Shown here: piece by piece, positions 9,301-16,350 of the stretch
Position numbering within the stretch: the stretch's first letter is position 1
Layout of the letters: each line of letters begins with the position of its first letter
Source: Deltaproteobacteria bacterium HGW-Deltaproteobacteria-13
Lineage (GTDB): Bacteria; Desulfobacterota; Syntrophia; Syntrophales; Smithellaceae
Reading direction: 5' to 3'
Length of the DNA: 64,000 nt
Assembly: GCA_002840555.1 (NCBI GenBank)
Contig: PHBJ01000013.1
Location: 1-64,000 of the forward strand
Notes under the pieces: model-generated
Databases searched by the model: none
What the model saw: the letters and a program-made list of their open reading frames with translations, nothing else
Told to the model about the DNA's origin: nothing
Position numbers and translations under genes: made by a program

Positions 9301-10587
9301 ATAACCGGCCGTAAATTCGGCGATCGCCGCAATCCATTGCTGCTGTCCGTCAGAAGCGGCGCCACGGTTTCCCTTCCCGGCATGATGAAATCTTTTTTAA
9401 ATGTGGGTATCAATGAATCGATAGCGGAAAATCTCGGTGAGCAGGAAACCTTTCGATGGGCGGCATGGGATTCGTATCGCCGGTTCTTGCAGACCTGGGG
9501 AATGTTCCAGGGATTGAATCGAAACTTTTTCGACGCGATCATCAACGAATTCAAAGAAAAATTCGACGTGGAAAGAAAGATACAACTCAGCCCGGAGCAG
9601 ATGAAGCAGATTGCCCTTTCCTATAAAAAAGGAATAACGGATAACGGCATTGAGTTCAAAGATAAACCTCTGGATCAATTGCGGCATGCCATTTTGCAGG
9701 TTTTTGATTCCTGGTATTCGGAGCAGGCGGAAATCTATCGCCATCAGATGAATCTTTCCGATAGATGGGGAACCGCCGTCATTGTGCAGGCGATGGTTTT
9801 CGGGAATCTCAACGAGAACTCCGGTTCGGGGGTTATTTTTACACGCGAACCCAAAAGCTCATCTTCCGATGTGACCCTCTGCGGAGATTTTATATTCGGC
9901 GTTCAGGGCGACGACATTGTGTCTGGTCTGGTGGAAACCTATCCAATTTCGGAAAAACAGCGCGAAGCGGAAGGCCGGTATCCCAAAATATCTCTGGAAG
10001 CAAAATTCCCGGAAATTTACGCGGAGCTGTTAAGAATTGCCGAGATACTGATTTACGAGAAGGGCTTCAATCATCAGGAAATTGAATTTACCTTTGAAGG
10101 ACCGACCCGGGATAAATTATATATACTGCAAACGCGTGATATGAATCAAATAAAAACGCAAAGATGGAAACGTTTCAAAGACACCGCGGCACTACAATCA
10201 TCCGTGCTGGGAACCGGCATCGGGGTTAGCGGCGGCGCTCTTTGCGGCAGAGTGGTTTATTCGGAATCGGATATCAAGCGCTTCCGTAGCACGGAGCCGG
10301 AAACCCCGCTCATTCTGGTGCGCCCCGATACGGTTCCCGACGATGTCGGCGTTCTTCTGCAGGTTGAAGGGCTTCTTACCGCCAAAGGCGGGAGCACGTC
10401 GCATGCCGCCGTGACCATTCCGCAGCTCAACAAGGTCGGCGTTGTCGGTTTCAGCAAACTCAAGGTTTATGAGACTGATGAATACGCAAAAATAGAAAAC
10501 CATACGATGAAAGCGGGAGATTTTATGAGCATAGACGGATGGAGCGGTACTGTTTATGCGGGACAGCATGAAATCGAAGCCGAATAA
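6370..10587 (+). CDS. PPDK/PEP-synthase-like protein lacking the PEP/pyruvate barrel, with a large N-terminal region
   Basis: 1405 residues. Residues ~910-1250 form a PPDK_N-type ATP-grasp domain (GNKGYFLKELVSFG, VPPGFIITTE, RSGATVSLPGMM, and EIEFTFEG...LYILQTRD). Residues ~1290-1390 form the swivelling phosphohistidine domain, with GGSTSHAA holding the catalytic His. The C-terminal PEP/pyruvate TIM barrel of true PPDK and PEP synthase is absent. The first ~900 residues are predicted helical and match nothing I know. It can probably transfer phosphate from ATP to its own His, but the acceptor is not evident. GAAAGG precedes the ATG. It is flanked by terminators and so monocistronic. Confidence 0.8.
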   Translation: MANKNIPNKKSEDLGSSALKVNLERTAATIEIPEEYSPLLKIVENHYGLRKKTRELLMELNHPFVNWEYVLKELKSVSIGDFYVYNNHQDGLSALSMMLRIYFDVIKSSSSNDVKDSAIHYLFDYIDTILTQSNELLPRNMPLFPEIIKSLMDIVDEDSIIFRKCSSYLKRIIKSITENNLNIQASLFDRLVYKIFKITYQFWLTQPDPSLWFVTGDGETDESINAYKQLIQPLSHGHLQTLIEKLEARHPDAQQKSGDNIKGYLDMPDYFQIVNGYLLAADQLEKSEAFQGRQHLIKLRFLFNIMDISSLSDIHASALREINHSLNMVFQEEKKENLNDIVRKIFGFLKRNKSQYEFSVAIFDCITTTAKEVFAQNCHPLADTFIDELIAYGFQYPEIKGSTEEWQVRVNPAHIINIRAWLEIIGMKPRWTKRLISALIINLKIGGIFVRDTDLIQKNISALLNTDIAPAYSLIKQLLRIFPVYFSEIGAEGELRDITTKVDELSARNDKLVYFFRKQSHVESNSLLFKFIEDIFQYWSSGNKDFLRTHLPDEVYEQVVSSGEYFDGMHKAFKNFFLKVNNNSLKFLEWDKEKVCRELNQIKGINERDQERVKIMIRIYQLIYKKYYPQFIDLLKDLESANAFPRADIVSLKRALSTKNYYRSITIILKFTSILKETILSPKKTQFYENIYYKRHIAAGIPSMYGTYYEKKFEAVGLSLRLESLGTMLFEELGQSLNLKFITKHTISKIHTYLWLYVSALEIEGIATEGLAAKVKYVTNALPVKQFSIDQFVDIFRFISKDIQDIIRNYYIDIHSLNLPVIIGQIYQQNTETDKESGHKKNEKLVYQNSENFIRGIISSAFGIQVLDNFVNTVIKTLNAESEKFKDNKQILKVVMAYNPELTVSSFYKKNKKLDNQILLGNKGYFLKELVSFGFNVPPGFIITTEVFRGYEAVYGYKYIFNDLAVRVNKEIKKLEKITGRKFGDRRNPLLLSVRSGATVSLPGMMKSFLNVGINESIAENLGEQETFRWAAWDSYRRFLQTWGMFQGLNRNFFDAIINEFKEKFDVERKIQLSPEQMKQIALSYKKGITDNGIEFKDKPLDQLRHAILQVFDSWYSEQAEIYRHQMNLSDRWGTAVIVQAMVFGNLNENSGSGVIFTREPKSSSSDVTLCGDFIFGVQGDDIVSGLVETYPISEKQREAEGRYPKISLEAKFPEIYAELLRIAEILIYEKGFNHQEIEFTFEGPTRDKLYILQTRDMNQIKTQRWKRFKDTAALQSSVLGTGIGVSGGALCGRVVYSESDIKRFRSTEPETPLILVRPDTVPDDVGVLLQVEGLLTAKGGSTSHAAVTIPQLNKVGVVGFSKLKVYETDEYAKIENHTMKAGDFMSIDGWSGTVYAGQHEIEAE

Positions 10588-10608
10588 ATCAATGGCCTGA
10601 AGAGATTA

Positions 10609-10654
10609 CGGCTGCCGGTAAAAAATAATCTTTACCGGCAGCCGGATTTTTTTT
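10609..10654. terminator. Strong hairpin terminator between convergent genes
   Basis: Arms at 10609-10623 and 10631-10644 (CGGCTGCCGGTAAA and its complement) are followed by eight T on the plus strand. It ends the PPDK-like gene and lies directly behind the stop codon of the convergent GAPDH-like gene. Confidence 0.9.
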
Positions 10655-10655
10655 C

Positions 10656-11933
10656 TTATAAGAGATTCTTGTGAATATAAACCGTCAGATCTCCCAACCT
10701 GTTTGTATAGCTTCCGTATTCATTGTCATACCAGCCGAATATCTTGGAATGGATCACCGGCACTTTCATTGACTTTTCGGGAAACGCTTTCATCATTTCC
10801 GGGGGACAATTTGGAATATTCGCAAGATCCAGATTGATAAAAGCCGTCCGCGTGTGATTAAACTGCCCTTCAATGATTACCGCTGCATCAACGCCGATAA
10901 GATCGGTGGGTACATTTTGTTCCATCGTGAACCTTATCAGTTTTTCGGGATTATTGGCGGCCGCCCTGCTGTATATTTCGTTTACCGTTTTCGTATTGAC
11001 GGCCATCGACGCGCCCTGCTTACCCGCCCGGGCCTGAAATGTTGCATTCAGGACAATCAGCGACATGGTGCTGGTTGGAATCCTGATTGAATCGGCCATG
11101 AACCCGATGTTCTGAACCTGCGGGATGACCTCCGCCAATGCCTTGGCGGCATTCGTGGAGGTCAGAATGATATTGTTCAAAATACTTCTGTTCTTTCTCA
11201 AATCCTTTTCACCGGCTTTGGGAACGCCGTCCAGCACGCTTTGAGTATTAGTTACCGCGTGAATGGTGGACATGGAGGCCGTCAGAATATTGCTTGTTTC
11301 TTCATTTTCCAGAAGAGGCTTAACCATGTGAGCAAGTCCCGTGGTCGTGCAGGACGCGGCGGAAACGAGCAGATGTTTCTTCGGATTAAAAGCCGTATGA
11401 TTGATGCCGTATATCATGGTCACCGCGTCATCCGGTAAAGAAAGCGCCTTGTTTTTGATTTTGAAAGGCGATGAATTAATCACCACCTTTGCTCCGCCGT
11501 GTAAATGTCCGCGAATGGAACCGCTCTTGTTATCTGATGCTATGGTCGGATCCTTGAATTTTCCCGTGCAATCCACAACGATGTCCACGCCGTATTGCCG
11601 CCAGGGAACATCAGCGGGATTTCTGGCTTCGCGCAGAATCGTGACAGGAATTCCGTCAATCAACATCTTCCCCTGTTTTTCGTCTACAATCTGAATCAGG
11701 CGTTCTGATTTTATTCCGTATAGAAACCTGTGCATCAGCCCGTAGGTTGTATCCTTTTCAATCGCCTGGGCGATGGAATCAATGCCGGTGCCTGCTTCCC
11801 GGCCCAAGTTAACGAATATTTCCTTGAAATACTTTCTGTTGACATGATGCCATAGTGATAATTTGCCTATTCTTCCCAGACTATTGATGCCGAGAATCGG
11901 CGGTTTATTTTCAAATACCTGAATCTTTGCCAT
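10656..11933 (-). CDS. Divergent glyceraldehyde-3-phosphate dehydrogenase paralogue
   Basis: 425 residues, about 90 more than the usual GAPDH. It keeps the Rossmann start (GINSLGRIGKL), the active-site Cys195 in SAASCTTTG, and the partner His in STIHAVTN. It also has WYDNEYGSYTNRL near the C terminus, as in classical GAPDH. Extra residues are spread through the N-terminal half. A canonical GAPDH is encoded in the gap-pgk-tpiA operon at 19.4-20.4 kb, so this copy probably has another role, such as a different direction, cofactor or substrate (for instance an erythrose-4-phosphate type). AGGAGG precedes the ATG. An unusual leader with a terminator lies upstream. Confidence 0.85.
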   Translation of the reverse strand: MAKIQVFENKPPILGINSLGRIGKLSLWHHVNRKYFKEIFVNLGREAGTGIDSIAQAIEKDTTYGLMHRFLYGIKSERLIQIVDEKQGKMLIDGIPVTILREARNPADVPWRQYGVDIVVDCTGKFKDPTIASDNKSGSIRGHLHGGAKVVINSSPFKIKNKALSLPDDAVTMIYGINHTAFNPKKHLLVSAASCTTTGLAHMVKPLLENEETSNILTASMSTIHAVTNTQSVLDGVPKAGEKDLRKNRSILNNIILTSTNAAKALAEVIPQVQNIGFMADSIRIPTSTMSLIVLNATFQARAGKQGASMAVNTKTVNEIYSRAAANNPEKLIRFTMEQNVPTDLIGVDAAVIIEGQFNHTRTAFINLDLANIPNCPPEMMKAFPEKSMKVPVIHSKIFGWYDNEYGSYTNRLGDLTVYIHKNLL

Positions 11934-12139
11934 TATTAAACTCCTCCTATATTCCTGTTTTCACAGGAAGTAATATGCTGGTTGATTGTTTTTTGATGAA
12001 TGAAAAAAAAATGCGGGGACACCCGCAGAAGTAAAATGAAGTTAAAACTATTTAAAAACGGTTTGGTGGTGACCGGGACCATAAAACATCTCCCTTAAAA
12101 GGTCACCGCTTTTCTACAGGAAAGCCGGGTAAAAGTCAA
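11934..12139 (-). promoter_or_regulatory. Structured 5' leader of the GAPDH-like gene, candidate attenuator or riboswitch
   Basis: Read on the minus strand: a promoter candidate TTGACT (12134-12139), 17 bases, TAGAAA (12111-12116). Then comes a hairpin with arms GGTGACC (12101-12107) and GGTCACC (12068-12074) and an inner GGGA/TCCC pair. Next is a complete intrinsic terminator TGCGGG/CCCGCA with nine T (12002-12027). Last is a seven-pair hairpin with a GAAA tetraloop (11952-11969) just ahead of the AGGAGG. No minus-strand gene lies upstream for the terminator to serve. Also visible is a possible 48-codon leader frame (12082 to 11936). Confidence 0.5.
12002..12027 (-). terminator. Orphan intrinsic terminator in the GAPDH-like leader
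   Basis: On the minus strand a 6-bp G+C-rich stem (TGCGGG 12022-12027 with CCCGCA 12012-12017, four-base loop) is followed at once by nine T. It lies 69 bases before the GAPDH-like start codon. Confidence 0.75.
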
Positions 12140-12351
12140 TAGCTCAAAAGGGCAATGTTAACAAAACCGGCCGTCGCGTTAGCGCAACTTATTTGTTTTT
12201 AAGAATAAATAACTTGCGTGCGATTTAAAATAATTTTTAAAATAAAATAAAAAAACCTGCTCACACCGGCCTGAACTTCTTGATCGTATGGGGAATGTGG
12301 AGTAATATTTGAAAGTAAAATGGTATTAATCTTCTGGAGAAGGAGAATCCG

Positions 12352-13230
12352 ATGAGACGGAATTTATTGAGAACAACTCTGGCATTATTTATTTTTTTTA
12401 CAGCTTCCGGTGCCTGGGCGGAAAGCTCTGTATGGGTGGCAAGTTCTTCCAGGGCCAATGTTTATCTTGCCGGATCTTTTCATATGCTCAGAGCGTCTGA
12501 TTATCCCCTGCCTGCCGAATTTTTTACAGCCTATAAGAATTCCCGCAAAATCATCTTTGAAGTCCCGCTCGATGAAACGAAAGGGATGGACCGGATGTCG
12601 AATTTTCTGGGTAAAGCTTTTTACACCGACGGCACAACTCTTAAAGATCATATCTCCGCCGCGGCTTACGCCAAAGCGGAAAAATTCTGCAAGGAACGTA
12701 ATTATTCACTGGAGCAATACCAGATTTTAAAACCAGCATTGTTTTTATCCATGATTACCGTTTTGGAAATGAACAGAATCGGCGCCGAGCCTCAGAAAGG
12801 TGTTGATTATTTTTTTAACGATAAAGCCTTGCAGGATGGAAAAGCAACGGGAAGCCTGGAAACGCTTGATCAGCAATTAAACATTCTTCTTTCCATGGAT
12901 GATGCTTTAGGAAGCGATCAGATCATCGAATCCATCGAAGAATTCAAACAGATTGAAACGGCACTGGGAGAATATCTTGCCGCGTGGAGAAAGGGTGACG
13001 AGATCAGGATGGAGGAAATGTTTATTAAAGATTTAAAAAGTTACCCGAAATTATACAAAACCCTGATATTTGACCGGAACAACAAATGGATGACAGATAT
13101 TACAGGTTTTCTCAATAGCCCGGGAAACACCATGGTAATCGTCGGCGCGGCACATCTTGTCGGTCCGGACGGATTGATAAATTTACTGCGCAAGCGCGGT
13201 TACAAAGTTGTTAAACTGCAGAAAAAGTAA
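12352..13230 (+). CDS. TraB/GumN-family protein, exported
   Basis: 292 residues. The N-terminal ~23 residues form a signal peptide ending near GAWAE. The TraB/GumN fold is recognisable from GSFHML near the start, an EVPLDET acidic strand, and VGAAHLVGPDGL near the end; the two GxxH motifs are thought to form a metal-dependent active site. Tiki metalloproteases share this fold, but the bacterial function is mostly unproven. GAGAAGGAG lies before the ATG. It is single and converges with the cassette array on the minus strand. Confidence 0.85.
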   Translation: MRRNLLRTTLALFIFFTASGAWAESSVWVASSSRANVYLAGSFHMLRASDYPLPAEFFTAYKNSRKIIFEVPLDETKGMDRMSNFLGKAFYTDGTTLKDHISAAAYAKAEKFCKERNYSLEQYQILKPALFLSMITVLEMNRIGAEPQKGVDYFFNDKALQDGKATGSLETLDQQLNILLSMDDALGSDQIIESIEEFKQIETALGEYLAAWRKGDEIRMEEMFIKDLKSYPKLYKTLIFDRNNKWMTDITGFLNSPGNTMVIVGAAHLVGPDGLINLLRKRGYKVVKLQKK

Positions 13231-13276
13231 TTAAATAACTATAATGAAACCGGCTTTAAGAATGCACACATGCAGT

Positions 13277-13331
13277 GGCCAATGGAAGAATCAGCCGGAG
13301 CGTAGCGATCGGCTGTATTGCCTAGTTGGGC
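13277..13331 (-). repeat. attC-like site 5 (end of cassette array)
   Basis: Minus strand: R'' GCCCAAC (13325-13331) is a perfect RYYYAAC core site. It is followed by complementary arms CAGCCG and CGGCTG around a 12-base spacer. R' reads ATTGGCC (13277-13283), one base off GTTRRRY at its conserved G. The core is nearly identical to attC sites 2 and 4. It follows the HEPN gene, as expected for that cassette's recombination site. Confidence 0.7.
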
Positions 13332-13381
13332 AATTATTTTCATTACAGCCGATCTCTTGCAGTTAAGCCATCATACCGCAG

Positions 13382-14518
13382 TCATATATCACGATTTCTG
13401 ACTGCATCCTCATACCTACTCCGGGCTTTCAAGTAAGCATCAAATGATTCGATATCAGTCATCTGGCTTTTAACGACTGATACAGCTTTTTGTTCAATTG
13501 GAATTGGAAAACCCTGCTCAATAAATAAAAGGTAAAAAGACCAAGGTTCGGTATGTGATATATACTCTATAAAGGTATCAAAAACTGTTTTTATTTGTCG
13601 CACGTTTGCTACGGATATTTGTCCAAAGACGCTGTAAAACTCGTGTGATAAGAATTCGTACGATAGCGGCACAAGACCTGTGCTTGGCATTGGTACCAAA
13701 AGGCTCACTTCGTTTGCATAACCGTGGCTTAATGGATTACGATAAGCTTTCTTAATATGCAGGAGTTCTTCGTATGCTTTCTTTAGTTCAGGATTTGTCT
13801 GAATAGGGAAGACAGTACCAAAACGTTCGTTCCAACTTTTATTCCGAAATTCGAAGAAATTCAAATTAGGACGTTCAAAAGCATAAACCACATCAAGGAG
13901 AAACTCCAAAAGGGCGAAAGAAGATGCGATATAAGCAGCCGCGTAATTTGAAACGGCAGTTTCAAAGTCACATCTTTCACTAACCCATCTATTGAAAGGT
14001 TCTACATCTTCAACATTTATCTCGGGTTTCTGGTCTGAATGGTTTTGCACATCATCTATAGCAGTAGAAATCTTGTCGCTAAAGAACGAACATATATTCG
14101 ATAGTTTGCTATAGATATTGATTAGAAAAAATCTTCCTTGTTGAACATCTTGCTTGAGGATTTTGTATAAGATCTTATCTAAATAACGAGACGCTTTTAT
14201 CACTTTGTTTGATATCTCTCCTGATAGCTTCTCGCTTATATCATTTTTCTCTTGGGCTTCAATAGACCACGATCCAAACTTATAATCTCTGATCATGAAA
14301 CGGATGTTTTTGTATTGAAAATATGTATGCCACTTAATTTTTTCGAAATCTCCATAGTTATCAAAGCCAAGGATGTTTATGAAAATAAGCTTTACGATAT
14401 AGGCTGGCGGCATGTAATTACCCCATGAGACTGTCTGAAAACGAAAAAGGGCATTCGCATCCATGACAATAGGTTCAATCCCATGCATTGCTTCTTTAAT
14501 TTTGTCTTCGTCTGTCAT
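13382..14518 (-). CDS. HEPN-motif protein in an integron cassette, hypothetical
   Basis: 378 residues, no signal peptide. Around residue 260 the sequence AYRNPLSHGY contains R-x4-H, the catalytic motif of HEPN ribonucleases, placed after a long helical region as in HEPN proteins. The N-terminal half resembles no family I know. The gene lies between two attC-like sites (13277-13331 and 14547-14602), so it is a cassette. HEPN proteins often serve as toxins or antiphage RNases, but no partner antitoxin is adjacent. No clear ribosome site precedes ATG 14518. The segment is more A+T-rich than the flanking core genes. Confidence 0.6.
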   Translation of the reverse strand: MTDEDKIKEAMHGIEPIVMDANALFRFQTVSWGNYMPPAYIVKLIFINILGFDNYGDFEKIKWHTYFQYKNIRFMIRDYKFGSWSIEAQEKNDISEKLSGEISNKVIKASRYLDKILYKILKQDVQQGRFFLINIYSKLSNICSFFSDKISTAIDDVQNHSDQKPEINVEDVEPFNRWVSERCDFETAVSNYAAAYIASSFALLEFLLDVVYAFERPNLNFFEFRNKSWNERFGTVFPIQTNPELKKAYEELLHIKKAYRNPLSHGYANEVSLLVPMPSTGLVPLSYEFLSHEFYSVFGQISVANVRQIKTVFDTFIEYISHTEPWSFYLLFIEQGFPIPIEQKAVSVVKSQMTDIESFDAYLKARSRYEDAVRNRDI

Positions 14519-14546
14519 TATAGCACTAATCTGATTATTTGTTTTC

Positions 14547-14602
14547 GCCCAACGAAAAAATCAGCCGGAGCGAAGCGATCGGCTGTATTACTTTTGTTAT
14601 AT
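14547..14602 (-). repeat. attC-like site 4
   Basis: Minus strand: R'' ATATAAC (14596-14602) overlaps the stop codon of the HNH gene. Arms ACAGCCG and CGGCTG surround ATCGCTTCGCTC. R' is GTTGGGC (14547-14553), a perfect GTTRRRY recombination site. 56 bp in all, the best integron-type site in the window. Confidence 0.8.
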
Positions 14603-15666
14603 TATAGCTTTTCAGGACGGACAAACTCACCTCTTTCATTGTATATTCTAGACAATACCAAGCCAAAATAATTAACCAATCTTTTCAATATTATTTCAAT
14701 TAAATCATTAGCTGGGCAATTTTTGTCAATTATGGTCGAGTAGCATAGGTTGTCAGTATTTACTGGATAACCGTATAATGCACCACGGGAATCTTTTTCT
14801 CTTGAAAAGAGTATCGCATTTCTAGAGTTCAAGATATTAATAGTCAAAGTCATATTTTTAAATTGAAGACATTTATTCCAAATTTTTTGCAGAGCTTCTA
14901 TCTGCTTTTTTACAATTTCGGCAAGATGTGTATATCTGATAACTCTGCAGAGACCAATTCTGTCAGCTTCTTGTTTTGCAGCGTAATGAGTCATCGTATT
15001 TACGGATGACTCAAGACAAAACAGAAATTCACAATGGCCATTTCTATATATCGATATTTTATGTCCATCTCCATCTTTGCTATTTTTTAATTTTATATTT
15101 GTTATTCCATTTGCATCAGGACGTGTATCATATTTATTTATGTCTGATACCCAAAAGTTGTCGGCATCTGGTAGCTTAATGCTGTTTAGAGTATCAATGA
15201 TGCTATCATCTAATGTATCAATAGAATCATCATTTATGCTTAACGGCGTCACACTAGCAACAACCCAAATCTTATTATCAGAGAAAGACTTCCAATAATT
15301 TTGAATCGATTCTATAAAAGTAGAATTATCAACTGGTTTATAAGAAAGTATCCCTAGTTTAAGTTGATCTGAAACCCATTTCTCATGTGCTTCTTTTGTT
15401 TGATGAATTTTTTGTGACGGCCATAAATTTGGGAATTTGTCAATTTCTGTATGATGGTTTGGACATAGTAATATTAAATTTGAATATTCATCTCTTTTAG
15501 ATAAAGAAAGGATATCCTCGCCTCTAGGACCTTGCTGTGTGCGACTAACAATATGTGCTATTTCGCCTATTGTTTCTATTTCTCCGTCAGGTGTCAGTTC
15601 AATCTTACAAATCGCACACCTATTGCCTGAACGACCCCATAATATTTTAATATCTTTTACAAGCAC
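14602..15666 (-). CDS. HNH endonuclease-domain protein in an integron cassette
   Basis: 354 residues. Residues 1-90 form an HNH nuclease domain: zinc pair C17/C20 (CAIC), H38 in GEIAHIVSR, and LLCPNHHTEID at 67-76, completing the metal-binding half and catalytic His. The remaining ~260 residues are an unrecognised domain that could sense or bind a partner. HNH domains cut or nick DNA, and such cassettes are candidates for antiphage or restriction-like roles. The start codon is GTG at 15666 with AAGGGG upstream. It lies between attC-like sites 3 and 4. Composition is A+T-rich compared with the core genes. Confidence 0.75.
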   Translation of the reverse strand: MLVKDIKILWGRSGNRCAICKIELTPDGEIETIGEIAHIVSRTQQGPRGEDILSLSKRDEYSNLILLCPNHHTEIDKFPNLWPSQKIHQTKEAHEKWVSDQLKLGILSYKPVDNSTFIESIQNYWKSFSDNKIWVVASVTPLSINDDSIDTLDDSIIDTLNSIKLPDADNFWVSDINKYDTRPDANGITNIKLKNSKDGDGHKISIYRNGHCEFLFCLESSVNTMTHYAAKQEADRIGLCRVIRYTHLAEIVKKQIEALQKIWNKCLQFKNMTLTINILNSRNAILFSREKDSRGALYGYPVNTDNLCYSTIIDKNCPANDLIEIILKRLVNYFGLVLSRIYNERGEFVRPEKL

Positions 15667-15681
15667 CTTTATTTCCCCTTA

Positions 15682-15747
15682 ATATAACGAAAAGCTAAGT
15701 CGGAGCAGCCCAGCGTGCTGCCATTGGCCGGATTGATCTGGTTATGC
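15682..15747 (-). repeat. attC-like site 3, belonging to an ORF-less cassette
   Basis: Minus strand: R'' GCATAAC (15741-15747), an imperfect central stem with GCAGC...GCTGC, and R' GTTATAT (15682-15688). It begins only 24 bases after attC site 2, so the cassette it closes has no room for a gene. Confidence 0.6.
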
Positions 15748-15770
15748 TTTTATGTATTTTTTAACGTTTT

Positions 15771-15827
15771 CATTGACGAAAAAAATTAGCCGAAGCGCAG
15801 CGATCGGCTGTATTGCCTTTATTGGAT
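15771..15827 (-). repeat. attC-like site 2 (degenerate)
   Basis: Minus strand: the central part ACAGCCGATCGCTGCGCTTC matches sites 4 and 5 closely. Both outer core sites are mutated (ATCCAAT in place of RYYYAAC, GTCAATG in place of GTTRRRY). It lies just after the stop codon of the small secreted-protein gene. It is probably no longer recombined efficiently. Confidence 0.6.
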
Positions 15828-15832
15828 TATTT

Positions 15833-16270
15833 TTAGCAGCCACAAAGACCCTTTGCCGGAAGTTGTTCAACGCCATTGCCTGATGGAATAGAGATAATTC
15901 CCTCGAGGCCCCACCCATCGCATTCTTCTCTACCGTTACAAGCGTCCACAACCTTGAATTTAACTGTAATGAGTGTTTTCCCATATCTATATGTCCGCAA
16001 AAACTTATACCCAAGGCGCATGTCATTTCCCTCGGTTGTCTCCGTCATAGACAGTTTTTCATCTTTCCCGTCAATGTTGAACCAAGCTTCTTTGCCGTCA
16101 ATGTGGCTAATGTAGACTGGCTTAGTCTTCTCTTTATTCAGGTAAAGTTCGCACTCGCAACCCATGTAATACTGTGGCTTGGAAATGACGCCCAAGCGCT
16201 TTGGCGGTGTAGTTTCTGCAATGGTGCACATCGCCAGTAAGATTGTTATAATAATTACGCTTAACCTCAT
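15833..16270 (-). CDS. Small exported cysteine-containing protein in an integron cassette, hypothetical
   Basis: 145 residues from ATG 16270. The longer frame to 16354 would run back through an attC site and lacks a signal peptide. Residues 1-19 (MRLSVIIITILLAMCTIAE) form a signal peptide. The mature part has several Cys (MGCECEL, VVDACNGREECDGW, and CGC at the C-terminal end), suggesting disulfides in the periplasm or outside. No family recognised. A GGAG within the upstream attC site is ten bases from the start and can serve as the ribosome site. Confidence 0.65.
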   Translation of the reverse strand: MRLSVIIITILLAMCTIAETTPPKRLGVISKPQYYMGCECELYLNKEKTKPVYISHIDGKEAWFNIDGKDEKLSMTETTEGNDMRLGYKFLRTYRYGKTLITVKFKVVDACNGREECDGWGLEGIISIPSGNGVEQLPAKGLCGC

Positions 16271-16280
16271 AAATATACGT

Positions 16281-16345
16281 CTCCAACGATAAGCTGAGCC
16301 GGAGCAGCCCAGCGGGCTGCGATCGGCTCTAGCGGCTTGTTCAGA
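16281..16345 (-). repeat. attC-like site 1
   Basis: Minus strand: R'' TCTGAAC (16339-16345) followed by AAGCCGCT, a long stem with arms GAGCCG / CGGCTC and GCAGCCC / GGGCTGC, then AGCTTATC and R' GTTGGAG (16281-16287). The AACAAGCCGCT...AGCTTATCGTTGG layout is typical of environmental integron cassettes. It starts five bases after the stop codon of the HhH-GPD-like gene. Confidence 0.75.
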
Positions 16346-16350
16346 CTTTT

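Noticed and set aside
11936-12082. 48-codon leader peptide frame ahead of the GAPDH-like gene
   Set aside because: Not listed as a gene: it runs through the terminator T-run (Phe repeats) and has no recognisable content. Kept only as an alternative in the leader finding.
15742-16026. 94-codon minus-strand frame across attC site 2
   Set aside because: It overlaps the better-supported exported-protein gene in another frame and reads through attC-like sequence.
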